Source of the DNA: Flaccisagitta enflata
Lineage: Eukaryota; Chaetognatha; Sagittoidea; Aphragmophora
Direction of reading: 5' to 3'
Assembly (NCBI GenBank): GCA_965153355.1
Contig: OZ231127.1
Location: 79,422,001-79,486,000 of the forward strand
DNA: 64,000 nucleotides
In this document: one piece after another, positions 28,373 through 40,900 of the stretch
Layout of the letters: every line of letters starts with the position of its first letter
Position numbering within the stretch: position 1 is the first letter of the stretch
Program-made: the position numbers and the translations under genes
Notes under the pieces: model-generated
Told to the model about the DNA's origin: nothing
The model's input: only the letters and a program-made list of their open reading frames with translations
Databases searched by the model: none

Positions 28373-28510
28373 AGAAGAAATACAAGAAGCAGAAAAAGAA
28401 GAAGAAGAAGAAGTAGAAGAAGGAGAAGAAGAAGAAGAAGAAGAAGGAGAAGAAGAAGAAAAAGAAGAAGAAGAAGAAAAAGAAGATGAGGAAGAAGAAG
28501 AAAAAAGATA
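28373..28510. repeat. (GAA)n-rich tract
   Basis: About 135 bp of imperfect AAG/GAA repeat. Confidence 0.9.
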
Positions 28511-29551
28511 AGATAAAATAAAGGAAATGAGGAAGTAGATAGAGAAATAAAAAAAATAGAGAACATGGTTTTACTTCTACCCCCATTCACAGGCTCACTG
28601 TCTTTTTTCCCTTCAACTTCTGAGATTTTTTATCGCCAACCTGTCCTACTTTCCGACTGAAATACAACAGTTTCTGGGCGGGATAGCTCCCCCGCCATAT
28701 AAAAATGCCCCCAGAAGGTAATCCGGAAGGTTTGCAATGTGCAGCATCATGAATTCGCCAGTCAATATATGAAAGGTTTACTCTCTATTTATTACCTGAA
28801 TGAATTTGAGACTCAGAAAAATCCTCATAAACATTCATAGACGTGACGCAATTATACCGATCATAACAATTGTGGAATTTTTTTTAGTAATTCTAAGAAG
28901 CAACACTCAACTAAGTTGGGTGTTGGTAAATCGGAGACGACAATGAAACATTTCCAATATTTGAGAAGACCTTGCTACTGCAATGTGCAAATTATCTCCA
29001 TACGTTGCTTTTGAAATATTGAATGACGTAACATCTCCGTTTGATCATGTGGCTCAAGTAGAGAAGAAGACAAAGAAAGAAAACAAGACAAAGAACAATA
29101 CATTGAACATGTTAATAACCTTAGCCCATTTGACAAGAGTATGAAAGACAAGTCGGAAGATCGAAAGGGAAAATAAATGCTACTCGGAGGGAAAGGAGAA
29201 AAAGCACGCCTGAAAGCTAGAATAACCAGCAACGTCTCATTTGAAAGATCTTTTGCAGAGCTTTCAAACGGTCACTGATTTTTTATAGTTTACAGCTTCA
29301 GTGCAGCACAAATAAGCAAAACAAGTTGTCTCTTTTTTTATTTTGCCATTGTTAAATTTTGTAATTATTAGTAACTAACAAAAAAATCCTTTATAAAAAA
29401 ATGAATTCAAATCAAGGGATTTTGGATTTAAGGGACAAAAATAGTCAGTCCCTAGAAATCTCTTAAACCGAGGTCCCACTATTCTTTTAACAAAAAATTT
29501 TTTCAATAAAATTTCAGTCTGTAATGAGGGGAAATTCAATAAAAAATTTGA
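28511..29551. other. Unassigned intergenic stretch
   Basis: No gene or repeat family recognised. Confidence 0.45.
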
Positions 29552-30127
29552 GGAACAGACGGACGGACGGATAAAGCCTCACATAGAGGCAATGGAGCCG
29601 TGTGTCTGCAACGGATAAAAATCTTTGACCCGCTGATATAGCCGTTAGCATTTTGTCTAGCTCTTTTTTGCCGGAAAAATGCAAGCTAGTCTGACATACA
29701 TCACTAAAACAAAAGTCCGGCTATGTATTGATTAAGTTTTTGTGAATGAACGTTTTTGATGAATGAATGAATATATAAATGAATAATAAATGAAAATGAA
29801 TGAATGAATGAATGAATGTATGAATAAATGAATGATTGAATGAATGAATATGAATGTGGTGAGGCATGAAAGGTGATAGGAATGAAGAAATACGTCAGAA
29901 TCAGCCATTTTGCGCATTTCAAACGTTTGCGTGACCGACCGACCAACCGACCAACCGACCAACCAACCGACCGACCGACCAACCAACCGACGGACATGAC
30001 CTCTTATAGAAGTGCGAGGACGCACTTAAAAATCGCATTTTAAAAATTTCGCGTTCCGGACGGATATTCAGACATTCAGACCAAGGGACACACCCTCTTA
30101 TAGAGTTGCGAGGACGCATCTAAAATG
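29552..30127 (+). mobile_element. Cluster of three family A fragments and a (TGAA)n tract
   Basis: Fragments at 29552-29625 (GACGGACGGACGGATAAAGC ... GTGTCTGCAAC), 29926-30033 (GACCGACCAACCGACC core, stem AAGTGCG-AGGA-CGCACTT) and 30052-30127 (TCTTATAGAGTTGCGAGGAC). TGAA units fill about 29755-29850. The 29926 copy has a stem sequence different from the main family but still paired. Confidence 0.65.
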
Positions 30128-30344
30128 TGACGATCAATTTGGCTTTTTCTCCGCTTTTAAATTGTTCTATGGAAAACCTTCTAAATATTGCCACATTGAC
30201 TACACGATCACGGGTAAGAATCAAGTCTGAATGAAATGAATGGAAATGTGAGTTTGAAAACCGGGCACACTCATTCTCTGTCGGGCATGCTGAAATTGTG
30301 AGCAGCGTGCCCGGCGTGCACGCTCAACAGAATCACTAAGTTAT

Positions 30345-31000
30345 TGCCTGAACATTGAACATTGGCAATCACAATCCCAACAAATAAGATTCTCGCAATG
30401 AATGAATCTCTACCACAGACGTAAATTACCATTAAACAAGACCGGATACACGGCTACCCCAGTCGCATGCGGGTGGGTAGGGGCCATATTCGAGGTCACT
30501 TGATCATTTGGGAAGGAGCAGTGAGGCCAAAGACCACAAAACCCCCAAAAAAGTAAAGTGTTATGGACGGAAGGACGGACGGACGGACGGACGGACGGAC
30601 GGACAGACGGGCGGACGGACGGACGGACGGACAGACGGATGGAGGAAAGACAGACCGACGAAGCGGGGTGTAGAGTCGCGTAGCACGCGACTTAAAAAAC
30701 AATATCGAATCAACGTTATGTTTCTAGGTAGGATTGTACCAGGTTCAATTGTTGAATTGCAGTTTGTGTATACATGTTTAACTCCCTCAAACAATTCTAT
30801 GACAAGATGTTTAAGACACATCCTCCAATAATCGACTCAATATCAATATGGTTTGTCTGTCATTTATATTTGTAGAAAAACATTTGTAGCTCCGACTGAG
30901 ACAAAATCTATCCACCAGTCCACTGTGGGCTGATTTGTTCGCTAGGTGGCTCATTGGGGATTGACATTGCATATCTTCCATTACATTGTTCCTTTTGAAA
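30345..31000. repeat. Dispersed duplicate of 45735-46050, interrupted by a family A insertion
   Basis: Flanks of the insertion (AATCCCAACAAATAAGATTC ... ; TAGGATTGTACCAGGTTCAA; TTTGTAGCTCCGACTGAGAC) match 45745-46045 collinearly. The second locus lacks the element at 30436-30694. No coding potential was recognised. Confidence 0.8.
30436..30694 (+). mobile_element. Family A element with an apparent empty site
   Basis: ACAAGACCGGATACACGGCT start, CCAGTCGCATGCGGGTGGGT, GGACGGACGGACGGACGGAC core, GAGTCGCGTAGCACGCGACT hairpin end. The homologous sequence near 45800-45830 reads straight through, giving direct evidence for the element ends. Confidence 0.88.
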
Positions 31001-31933
31001 TGCACAGAGTGAAAAACATTTTTCTGCATATTTTCAGATGTCATGAAACTATTTATACCCAATATTGACTCATTTCTATTGGATAAATAGCTTTATGAGC
31101 TTAGAGTAAATAAGAAGAGAAATTTGAGAAAATCAAGTGAAAAATACTGCTAAACTCTCTTACATTTAGTATCTAAATTGTCAAATGTTTTGACCAAATC
31201 AATTAAATTCTTTTCTTTGTTCAATAAGATTCCTTAACAAGGTGCTCAAAAAAATCATTTTTTTGCCCATTTAGCTCATTTTGCTCATTTTTCTTCCACT
31301 CAAATATAGATTTTTACTTTTATCCACATTATTACTTGTCCATTTTAGGCCAAAAAAATCGCAATTAGTACGGAGCTGTACGTCCTAAGCCATAGCATTC
31401 TCAATTCAGGACACCTTAAGCTACATTTTGGCATAGGTCGCTCATTGTGCGTCCTTGTGCGATTTTTTTTATTAATAGGGTAATAAAAGCATGCAAATTA
31501 GGTCAAATATGTAGTAATAGTAGACTAATTTATTAGTGCTAAAAATGTAGAAAATAATCATTTTTAAAATTTTTCCAGATATGTAAACATTAATGAAGGA
31601 ATCCAATCCAATATTGAAGATATCATGAGCTTTTTGCAATCTTAACAGATAATCCAGAAAATTCATTGATTTCTCTTGAAAATCAGCATTTTTTGTAGTG
31701 ATGTCTATTTAGGTCGCCTTTTTCACTCTTAATCGCCATAAAACCTGTCATATGGACCGGTAATATATGCTCAGATGCTACCATGACCATTCTACTTAGT
31801 TTGAGCCATATAGCAGAGATAAAAATTTTCACCTCAATACCCAAGGAGCCATCTAGCGCAACCCATGGCCCTTAGTGCAGTCGTCACAAAATTTGCCTTT
31901 CCAGGGCCGCTGCCCAATTAACCTCTTTCTCAC
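31001..31933. other. Unassigned AT-rich stretch
   Basis: No gene or repeat recognised. Confidence 0.45.
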
Positions 31934-32572
31934 ACACCGTCTGTTCAAACTACCACCAGGAGATTTTTAGTATTACTCTGAATTTTCCGCTTGTTTTTAC
32001 TCAGGATGGACTTACTGAACTAGGATCCAGCTTCAAAAAAATCTTTCTTGTGGGGCCTTTTGAAAAAAATAAAAAATTGATAATTTTTCATCCTGTATTG
32101 CACCCAGATTTTAAAGGATAGTTAGAAAACCTTTTAGATGGCATATTTGAATTCCTGATGAAATTTCCTTTTGTTTGATAGGTCTTTTTGATAGGTCTTT
32201 TGTTTGATAGGCCTTATATTTTTCAAAAGAGATCAAATTTTCAATTTTTTAGCCACCGTTACTGTTTGTAACGGTGGCTTGAAAATTAAAGATTTGATTT
32301 CTTTTTAAAGATATATAGTGTGACCTATCAAATGAAAGGAACTTTTATCAGGAATTCAGATATGCTATCTAAAAAGATCTTCTAACAGCCCTGAAAATTC
32401 TGACTTCAAAAAATTGAAAAAACAATCAATTTTGGATTTTTTTCAAAAGGCGCCACAAAAAAGATTTTTTTGAAGCTTGACTCTTGTTCAGGTGGTCCAT
32501 ATTGATCGTAATCAAGTGGCAAATCCAGAATAATACTGAAAACCACCTGGTGGTAGTTTGAACGGATGGTGC
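31934..32572. mobile_element. Palindromic MITE (copy 2)
   Basis: Same family as 24639-25253: CTGTTCAAACTACCACCAGG at the left, CCACCTGGTGGTAGTTTGAA then CGGATGG at the right, with a central AGCCACCGTTACTGTTTGTA then ACGGTGGCT hairpin. The left arm has a small tandem duplication of GATAGGTCTTTT (about 32179-32210). Confidence 0.85.
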
Positions 32573-33229
32573 ACAGTGGGCCTTAGTGGATATGGGTTCA
32601 AAATAATCCTCAGCAGTGGTGACATGTATAAATAGGTACATTGTATAGTGGAGAATTGATATTGATTTTTAGAAAAAAATTTCCCTTGACAATTCTGGCA
32701 AATATCACTGAAATGTGTCCATTTTTTATATATTCATATATAGATCTCAATGATCTATCATTTTTTAAATTTTGATTCAAGATTCATATTCCTGGTAAAA
32801 TTTCCAATTATTTATATTTGATAAGTTACACTGTAAACTTCCATATAAAAATAACATTTTCATATTTTAGGCCAGCGTTGCATTTTCGTAATGGTGGCAT
32901 AGAATATGAAAATTTTATTTATATTTGAAAGTGTATAGTGTGACCTATCAAATGATTGGAAATCTTACCAGCAGGCCTGAGCTATATAGCATTTTTGTCA
33001 ACTATACAATACCAATACAATACTTTCAAGTATTGGGACAATACAATACAATACCAATACAATACAATATCCATTAAAATTGTATACAATACATTATCAT
33101 TGAATATAATACAATACAATCTTTGATCACCTATATATAGTTTTAATAATTAGTATCAAATATTGGAAAGTAATCATTTTGTCTGTTTGTCAGTCTGTCC
33201 GTCTGTTTGTTTTTTTCTTTCTCTTTTAT

Positions 33230-33271
33230 ATTCTCTCTCTCTTTTTTATATTCTCTCTTTCTCTCTCTCCT

Positions 33272-33343
<72 letters not shown>

Positions 33344-33400
33344 TTTTCCTCTCTCTGTTTTACTCCTCTCTCTTTCTTTCATTTTCTCTCTTCTCGCTCT
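33230..33400. repeat. (CT)n microsatellite, imperfect
   Basis: CT/CTT-rich tract with a pure core at 33267-33328. Confidence 0.9.
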
Positions 33401-34054
33401 CTACTATGGATTTTTGATCTTCTTCCTGTTCCTTCCCTTCATCCTCCTAGCTTCTAACCACTAATTGTTACTGTCATAGATTCTTATTCTTCCTCTTCCT
33501 CTTTGTATATTCCAACCCACTTAAACTCTCATAAGTTCCTCTTCCTCTTTCTCTTTTCATCCCTCATTTACTTTGAGCAAATCCTCTTCTTCTTCTATTA
33601 TCTCTTACTTTCTCCATTTCTTTTGTTCTCCCTCAGACCTTTGAATGCTTCTTCTCTTCCTCCTCATCTCATTCAATCTTTCTCTCTTATATTTCACTCT
33701 CCTCAGATCAACTTTTTTATAATATTGTTTAATATTGTATTGTATTGGAAAAATTACAAAATAAGCCATATGTATTGGGAAAACCCAATACACAAGAATA
33801 TTGTAAACCCAATACCAATACACAATACAATCGCTCAGGCCTGCTTACCAGGAATATGGATCTTGAATCAGAATTTCATAAATGATATATCATTGAGATC
33901 TGTACATAAATACATAAGAAAATGGACATGTTTTAGTGATTTTTGCTCAAATTTTCAAGGGAAATTTTTTTTTAAAGATCATGTACCAATATCAATTCCT
34001 CACTGCCAAGGCCGGGGGATTTGTATTGGGTATTGTATTTACAATACTTTTAAG

Positions 34055-34190
34055 TAGGGATGTGGAAGCGATTGACCACTTCCGTTTTAGAGGATGGGAT
34101 AGCTACTAGTTTTTGTACTACAAAATAGAAGCGGAAGCGGAAGCGGAAGCGGTGGAAGGGCCACTAAAACCTACCGCTTCCACATCCCTA
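34055..34190. mobile_element. Short MITE (copy 2)
   Basis: Ends TAGGGATGTGGAAGCG and CGCTTCCACATCCCTA, interior GGAAGCGGAAGC repeats and GGATGGGATAGCTACTAGTT. It is inserted in an ATTGT-type repeat, which resumes on both sides. Confidence 0.85.
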
Positions 34191-34688
34191 CTTGTAAGTA
34201 TTGGGTTTACCCAATACTTTCCATTAGGCACAAAGACCAATTTTTTTTCTGGTCAGCTAAGTATTCACTTACATATTATTTTCTGCTTGGATATATGAAG
34301 AGACAAAAAATATCTTCTGGGCAAGTGAGATTGTAGCAACTTTGACAATTTTACGATTTAATGAATTTAAAACTTTTTTATTTTGCTTGGTGAATCTGTG
34401 AACTGTAATCAGGGCTTTTAAACCTATGGGTATTGTTATTTTCCCAATACAATACAATACAGCAAACTTTTTTTAAGAAAATAGTGAAACATTGAATAAG
34501 GAGATTAATCCACATGAAAAAGACAGGGAGGGATATGATAAGGAAAAAAAATATTGAAACAAAGGTTAAATACCCTGATGAAAAATAGAAGTAGGGAAAA
34601 GCAGACATAACAATAGAGAGGTAGAAGAGGATAAAGTAAGGTGGATGAGGAGGATGAGGAGAAATTGATTTTTCAGGAAGTGCAGAAA

Positions 34689-34808
34689 AACAAGGAGGAT
34701 ACACGGCAATCCAGTCGCAAAAACCACCCCGAATTCAGAAATGTGACGGACCAACAGACCTACCGACCGACACGGCAAGGTGTAGAGTCGCGTGTCCGCG
34801 ACTAAAAA
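34689..34808 (+). mobile_element. Family A element, short
   Basis: ACAAGGAGGATACACGGCAA start, GACCAACAGACCTACCGACC core, GAGTCGCGTGTCCGCGACTA hairpin end. It has an internal deletion. Confidence 0.75.
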
Positions 34809-35007
34809 TGGTGGAGAAGAAAAGGACAAGGTTTAAAGGATGAGGAGAATGAGGATGAAGAAAGATCGATTTTGCCTCAGGAGAATGAGGATGAAGAAAG
34901 ATCGATTTTGCCTCAGATATAATCCCTCAGATCTAATCCTGGGCCAGTACTCTAAAGGGAGAGAGAGAGTTTGAGAGAATGAGAGATTTAATCCTGGGCC
35001 AGAATAT

Positions 35008-35183
<176 letters not shown>

Positions 35184-35643
35184 TAAAAGAAGCAAAGATA
35201 AAGAATATAAAAAAATATTGATAATGAGTATAAAGAATAAAAATATTCAATAAATTTTTTGTTTAAGCATATGAAAAATAAGGTAAATCTTAAACTATTT
35301 ATTCATAAAAGATTCAACAAAAATCTTATGTTAAGTGAATAAAAGTATTGTAATGTATTGAGTACAATTTTACAAAATATTGTATTATATTGGTATTGTA
35401 TTGTATTGGCCCAATACTTTTAAAAATTGTAAAGTGTATTGTATTGTTAAAGAAAATGCAAAATCGCCCGGGCTTCTGAGTCACTGCAAAATGTACCTAT
35501 TCATACAAGTCACTACTGCTGAGGATTTTTTCGAACCCATACACACTGTATTCTAACTAATGATATGATATGAAACACGCTTTTGCGACCTGTTGCTTAT
35601 TTTCTTCTTGCTCTGCTCTCTCTCTATATCCTGATCTATTTCT

Positions 35644-35914
35644 TTTTAGATGCGTCCGTCAGGAACGCATCTCTATAAGAGGGTCTGTCCGTCCGTCCGT
35701 CGGTCCGTCGGTCCGTCCGTCGGTCCGTCCGTCCGTAACGCCTGTGCAAAAACCGCGTTTCTCGGCTGTTTTTGGCCACGGTGAGATCTGACACTGAAAC
35801 AAATGATCAACCAACATGTTTTGAGAGTCTTTTCACCCGTCTGTTCGTCCATCTGTCTCTCCAATATACGCTGAGATACAGCCCGGACGCATCGTTGCCC
35901 GGTCGGGCTTGTTT
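35644..35914 (-). mobile_element. Family A element, hairpin subfamily 2
   Basis: TTAGATGCGTCCGTCAGGAA then CGCATCTCTATAAGAGGG, GTCCGTCCGTCGGTCCGTCG core, GGACGCATCGTTGCCCGGTC then GGGCTTGTTTTT. The stem GATGCG/CGCATC replaces the GTCGCG/CGCGAC stem of the main family. Confidence 0.75.
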
Positions 35915-35917
35915 TTC

Positions 35918-36456
35918 TGTATTTCTGTATTTCTTATTTCTTTTCTTCTGTTTTCATTTCCCTAATGAAAAAAAATTGTAGCATGCCACGACTAAAAACA
36001 TTTTCTCTGGAAAAGGCCTGTTTATTGGCGATTTTACTTAGTCACAGTTCGTTTATACGCGATTTTGTGAAGAGAAAGAACGACCGGACTTTAAAAAAAA
36101 ATTTTGCAAGAAGCATGTTTGTTTGAATATTTTTCAAGACAGTATAACCTGTCGCAGACATATGGACGGATCACGGATGGATGGATTGATGGATCGACAG
36201 ACGAATCAACGGATGGACAGATTATCTTTTTGAGAGCGGTTAGTGGGTGATTTGAGATGGAAACTTGTTATCGAGAAGGTGCAACAGACGAACGGATGGA
36301 CAGATGGACCGACGGACAGATGGACTAACCAACCATGTAGCAAAAGTCGCCTGCAACTTTTGTCTACACCCCGCTTTGTTGGTCCGCCGGTCATTCTCTT
36401 CCTCAAGGATGAATTTCTCCTCCTCCTTCTGTTCCTCCTTCTACATCCCCTCCCCC
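35918..36456. other. Spacer with decayed family A core
   Basis: GGATGGACAGATGGACCGAC-type repeats at 36160-36330 and CTACACCCCGCTTTGTTGGT at 36363 suggest decayed, overlapping family A copies. No gene. Confidence 0.45.
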
Positions 36457-36703
36457 CTCACACTGGCCCTAAATGACTACCTATCAAGCTCCTAGGCCTA
36501 TCTCAGCTCGATCCACCCATAACCACCATCTTCCACCCTCACACTGGCCCTAAATGAATACCTATCAAGCTCCTAGGCCTATCTCAACTCTATCTACCCA
36601 TAACCACCACCTTCCACCCTCACACCGGCCCTAAATGACCACCTATCATGCTCCTGGGCCTATCTCAACTCTATCCACCCATAACCACCACCTTCCACCC
36701 TGA
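36457..36703. repeat. 81-bp tandem repeat, three copies
   Basis: CTCACACTGGCCCTAAATGA at 36457, 36538 and 36619 begins each unit. The units run through CACCTTCCACC and differ by a few bases. Confidence 0.9.
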
Positions 36704-37248
36704 GACTCAAATTTCAATCAGGAGGCCCATATCCCAGCCCCGAGGCCAAAATTTCAGACCCACAGCCCAAATCCCAGCCTCCAACTCTAAATCCCAGCCT
36801 TGAAGCCCCAATCCCAGCATTGAATCCAAATGCCACCATCAATCATATCCTATTCTCCAGGCCCAAATTCCAGCCTCAAAGCCCAGGTCCCATCCCTGGG
36901 AACTAAATTCTAGCCTCTTAGCCCAAATTCCAGCCTCAAGGGCCACATTTCAGCCTCAAGGCTTATATTGCAGCCTCAAAGCCTCAAATCTCGGCCTCAA
37001 GCCCAATTCCAGCCTCCAGGCCTAAATATCAGCCAAGGGAAACATATCCCCTGTGAGTCACTTTGTCAGCCTTACGGTCCAAATTGTAGCCCGTCAAACC
37101 AACACATTCTTCATAATTCCCAATCAGCAGAAGCATTGGTCATCAGTCCCTGTCAAGCTGCTGCCCCACTGAAAATCTCATCGTGATATACAGTAACTTG
37201 GGGACATCAGGTTCCGCTGATCATCTAACGCCTTTTTGCGACAATTAT
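36704..37248 (-). mobile_element. Family B element, one end and minisatellite core
   Basis: Core of CCCAAATCCCAGCCTCAAGG-type units (36720-37040) and the terminal TTCCGCTGATCATCTAACGC then CTTTTTGCGACAATTATT at 37210-37248. The opposite end is not recognised; the 81-bp repeat lies there. Confidence 0.65.
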
Positions 37249-37255
37249 TTTTTTT

Positions 37256-37365
37256 CATGCTTTTGCGTTCTTTGGCCTCACTGCTCCAGCCAAAACGCTC
37301 TGGTGGCCTAAATTACGGCCTCTACCCACCCACTGGGGTAGCCGTGGTATCTATTTGGCCTTGTT
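37256..37365 (-). mobile_element. Family A fragment just upstream of gene 2
   Basis: CACTGCTCCAGCCAAAACGC then CACTGGGGTAGCCGTGGTAT ... GGCCTTGTTTG. It ends about 7 bp before the leader segment that gene 2 shares with gene 1. Confidence 0.7.
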
Positions 37366-37427
37366 TGAAGCAGATTGACCCGATACTTATTACCGGACAC
37401 AACTAGAAAGTTCCTCGAAAAGCGAAG

Positions 37428-37794
37428 ATGATTTTCGGAATCTATGCTTTCATCGCCATTTCCGCGATGGCTTCGGCAACGAAGAAAGGTAATCATAATT
37501 TATCAACCAATTTTTTTCAACAAAACATATTGAAATGTTTTCATGTTTTAGTCGCGTGCACGCGACTCTACAACCCACTCTGTCCGTCTGTCGGTCGGTC
37601 GGTCCGTCGGTCCGTCACGCTTAGCTTTTTTTCGACGTTTTACGCCATTTTAAGTCATTTTAAGTCATTTTAAGTCATTTTGATTCATTCAAAGTCAATT
37701 TAAGTCAATTTTCATTTAGTCTCTTAGTCTTTTGGTCTTTTAGTCTTTTGGTCTAATGGTCTTAACAACCGCACGCGACTGTAAAGGGTTGTCC

Positions 37795-37867
<73 letters not shown>

Positions 37868-37881
37868 GGTTGTGGTTGTGG

Positions 37882-37978
<97 letters not shown>

Positions 37979-40900
37979 GAATGTTGTTGTTGTTGCTGTT
38001 GTTGTTGTCGTTGTTAATGTCGTTGTTGTCGTTGTTGTTTTGTTGTTGATGTTGTTGGTGTTGTTGTTGTTGGTAGTGTTGTTGTTGTTGTTGTTGTCGT
38101 CGTTGTCGTTGTTGTTTTGTTGTTGTTGTTGGTGTTGTTGTTGTTGTTGTAGATGTTGTTGTTGTTGTGGTTGTGGTTGTTGTTGTTGTTGTTGTTGTTG
38201 TTGTCGTTGTCGTTGTTGTAGATGTTTAAATTGTTGTTGTTGATGTTGTTGTTGTTGTCATGTCGTTGTTGCTTTTGTTGCTATCAGCGACAACCGTGGG
38301 TTCAAGGCGCTTGCCGGACTAATTAGCAAAGAAAATCGATGAATAACATTGGCAAAAAGGTGATGGACATACAGGTAGTGGTAGTGGCCGCGGCAGTAGC
38401 ATGCAGGAGGATAATAAGGTAGGGGAAATTAAGGGAGAAATCAGCATCAAGAAAATAGTCGCAAAAGCGTTACATGTCGGCGGTACCAAATGCCCCTATG
38501 TTAGTTTATTTTGAGATGAGATGATGAGAGGGGCAGCGGCCCCGGAGGAGCCGATGTCGTATGATTCTACACTGGATATTTGAAGGGTCTTGAGGACCTG
38601 ATTAGGGGTCCAAGGAGCCTGATTTGAGGTCTGAGATGCCTGATTTGAGGTCTGGGGCCTGGGGGACTTAGACAAATGTGGGGTTTGAGATGTTGGTTTT
38701 AGGAACTTAGTGGCAAGATTTTGGGTCGGAGATGTCTGCTAAAGGGTCTAAGGTCTGAGTTTGGGCTGGCGAGGCTTGATCTTTCACACAGGGCAAATTT
38801 CTCCTCCTTCTCCTTCTCCTTCGTTACCTCCCCCCCCCCCCGCTTTCAGCCTCGAGACCCAAATCCCAGCCTCAAGGCCCAAATCCCAGCCTCAAGGTCC
38901 AAATCCTAGCCTTGAGGCTCCAATTCAAACCTTGAGGCTCAAATCCCAGTCTCGAGGCTCAAATCTCAGCCAAGAGGCTCAAATCCCTGCCTCTAAGCCC
39001 AAATCCCAGCTTTAAGGCCCCGATTCCAGCCTCCAGGCTCAAATAAAAACAGCATAGGTCATCGGCTCCTTCGGGGCCGCTGCCCCTCTCACCATCTCAC
39101 ACCCTCATACACTCACTTAGGGGCAACGGGTACCGCTGACCATCTAACGCTTTTGCGACTATTTATCTTGGAGACCATATTTGGATGCTGAAATGATTAG
39201 GGGTCTGGAAGGCTAGGCCTGATTTAAGGTCTGAAAGGCTTGATTGGGGTCTGATAGGCCTGGTTTTAGGCTTCAAGGGGGGTGACGGACGGACGGAGGG
39301 ACGGACGGAAGCCGGAGAAAATCGCCCTATGTGGTCATGGGCCCCGGAGGGAAAATACTCACTGTCAGCGTTGGGGAAAGTATAAGTTTTGATGAAGAAG
39401 GTCAGCATCCAGTCTCTATGGGTAGGAAAACTGGGCAGCAGTGAGGCATCCAGCCACTAGTGGTAGGAGAGCTGGGCAGTAGTGTAGGGCAGGCTCATTC
39501 CTGGTAATTCCCTGAACTTAAGATTGGCATTCACTCAATTCAACACATATCCGGGCAAAAACTACAACAACAACAACAACAACTTCAGAGTCATTGTTTG
39601 TTTTACAGATGACACTCTTTTGTCGGTGCTACCAAAGGAACGAGAAGGAGTGAAATATTTGCTCCTTCACGACAACAAAGATCTTCTTGACAATAGCACA
39701 AAATTGCAACACGAAAATGACAAACTACGGAAACAGGATGAACAGCTTCAAGAGCAGATCGTCAAGATGCGGAACGGAACGCTTCACGATGAAAACGCAC
39801 AGCTAAAGAAGGAAATTAAGAAGCTGCGCCTTTCCGATCGTCGTCAGAGGTACTATCTTGCAAAAAAGTATATCGACAAGATACTATACAGCTCAATTCT
39901 TTGTCAATTAATGCATATACCATTTGTAAAATACGACTTTCACTTAGCGTGACCTTCCTAGGCATCATCTTCCGCTTTCATGCCCCTTGGTATGCTTTTG
40001 CAAAGCAATTGAAGATATGATGATGTGGTGTTCTCCCACATCTAGAGAGCGATACTTTTCAGCTCGGCCTTTGATATGACGCGTTCATAATCTGGCTGCT
40101 CCTTAATATTAATTCGCGAAAATTCATCACTTTGAGGTCTGGACTGTTTCCAGGCCAACCCAGAAACAACTTGACATCATAAACGCATAAAGAATGCTTC
40201 ATTTTCTGGGCGCGATGCACCAGGGCAGCACTCTCCCTCAATTGGTGTCTTCCACAATTTCCAAAATTTTAAAATGCAATTTTTTCGCCATTTTCCACTT
40301 TAAGTAGTAAATTTGTTTTGCTTGTCATTTCTAAATGAATAAACTTAGAACAATGCGGTTTGCGCCATTCGATCGGAAATTCGATGAAGTTTCCAGACGT
40401 CACCAATTTTTCTATGTTTGCATTATCTTTTTGGTAGTTATGTACCATTATGCTTGTCGATATACATATTAGCAAGATATTAGACAATATGCGCAGCATA
40501 GAAACTAGTACCTTGGAAGTACTACCTGGGACATTAGTCTACGTTTACTTGGACCAAAAACTCATTTAATCATGAAATAATGATAAATCAATTCATATTA
40601 TGGTTTAAATACTTCATCTAACTTCCTGCCGTGGTAAAGCCTGCTTTCATGGACCACAGTAATGATTTGAAAAGCTTCTGAAGGATCCTCTGCCAGACCT
40701 TGTCACCTAACATTTTTCGCGATTTTATGTCAGTCTCTACAGAGTCATAGATTGTCCTTCATGTCTTTATGATCCAAAAATTCTTTGGGGGAAGAAGTAT
40801 TGGGGAACCAAGTTAGTAGCCCTTTAACTTTTTTCAGCCTCTGGCGTTAATTCAGTCAAATCTTTTATATCTAGACAAGCAAGTGTATGATGTGACAGAT

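Noticed and set aside
33503-34057. 184-residue open frame
   Set aside because: It covers CT-rich and ATTGT repeat remnants and a nested inverted repeat; no domain or codon pattern supports it.
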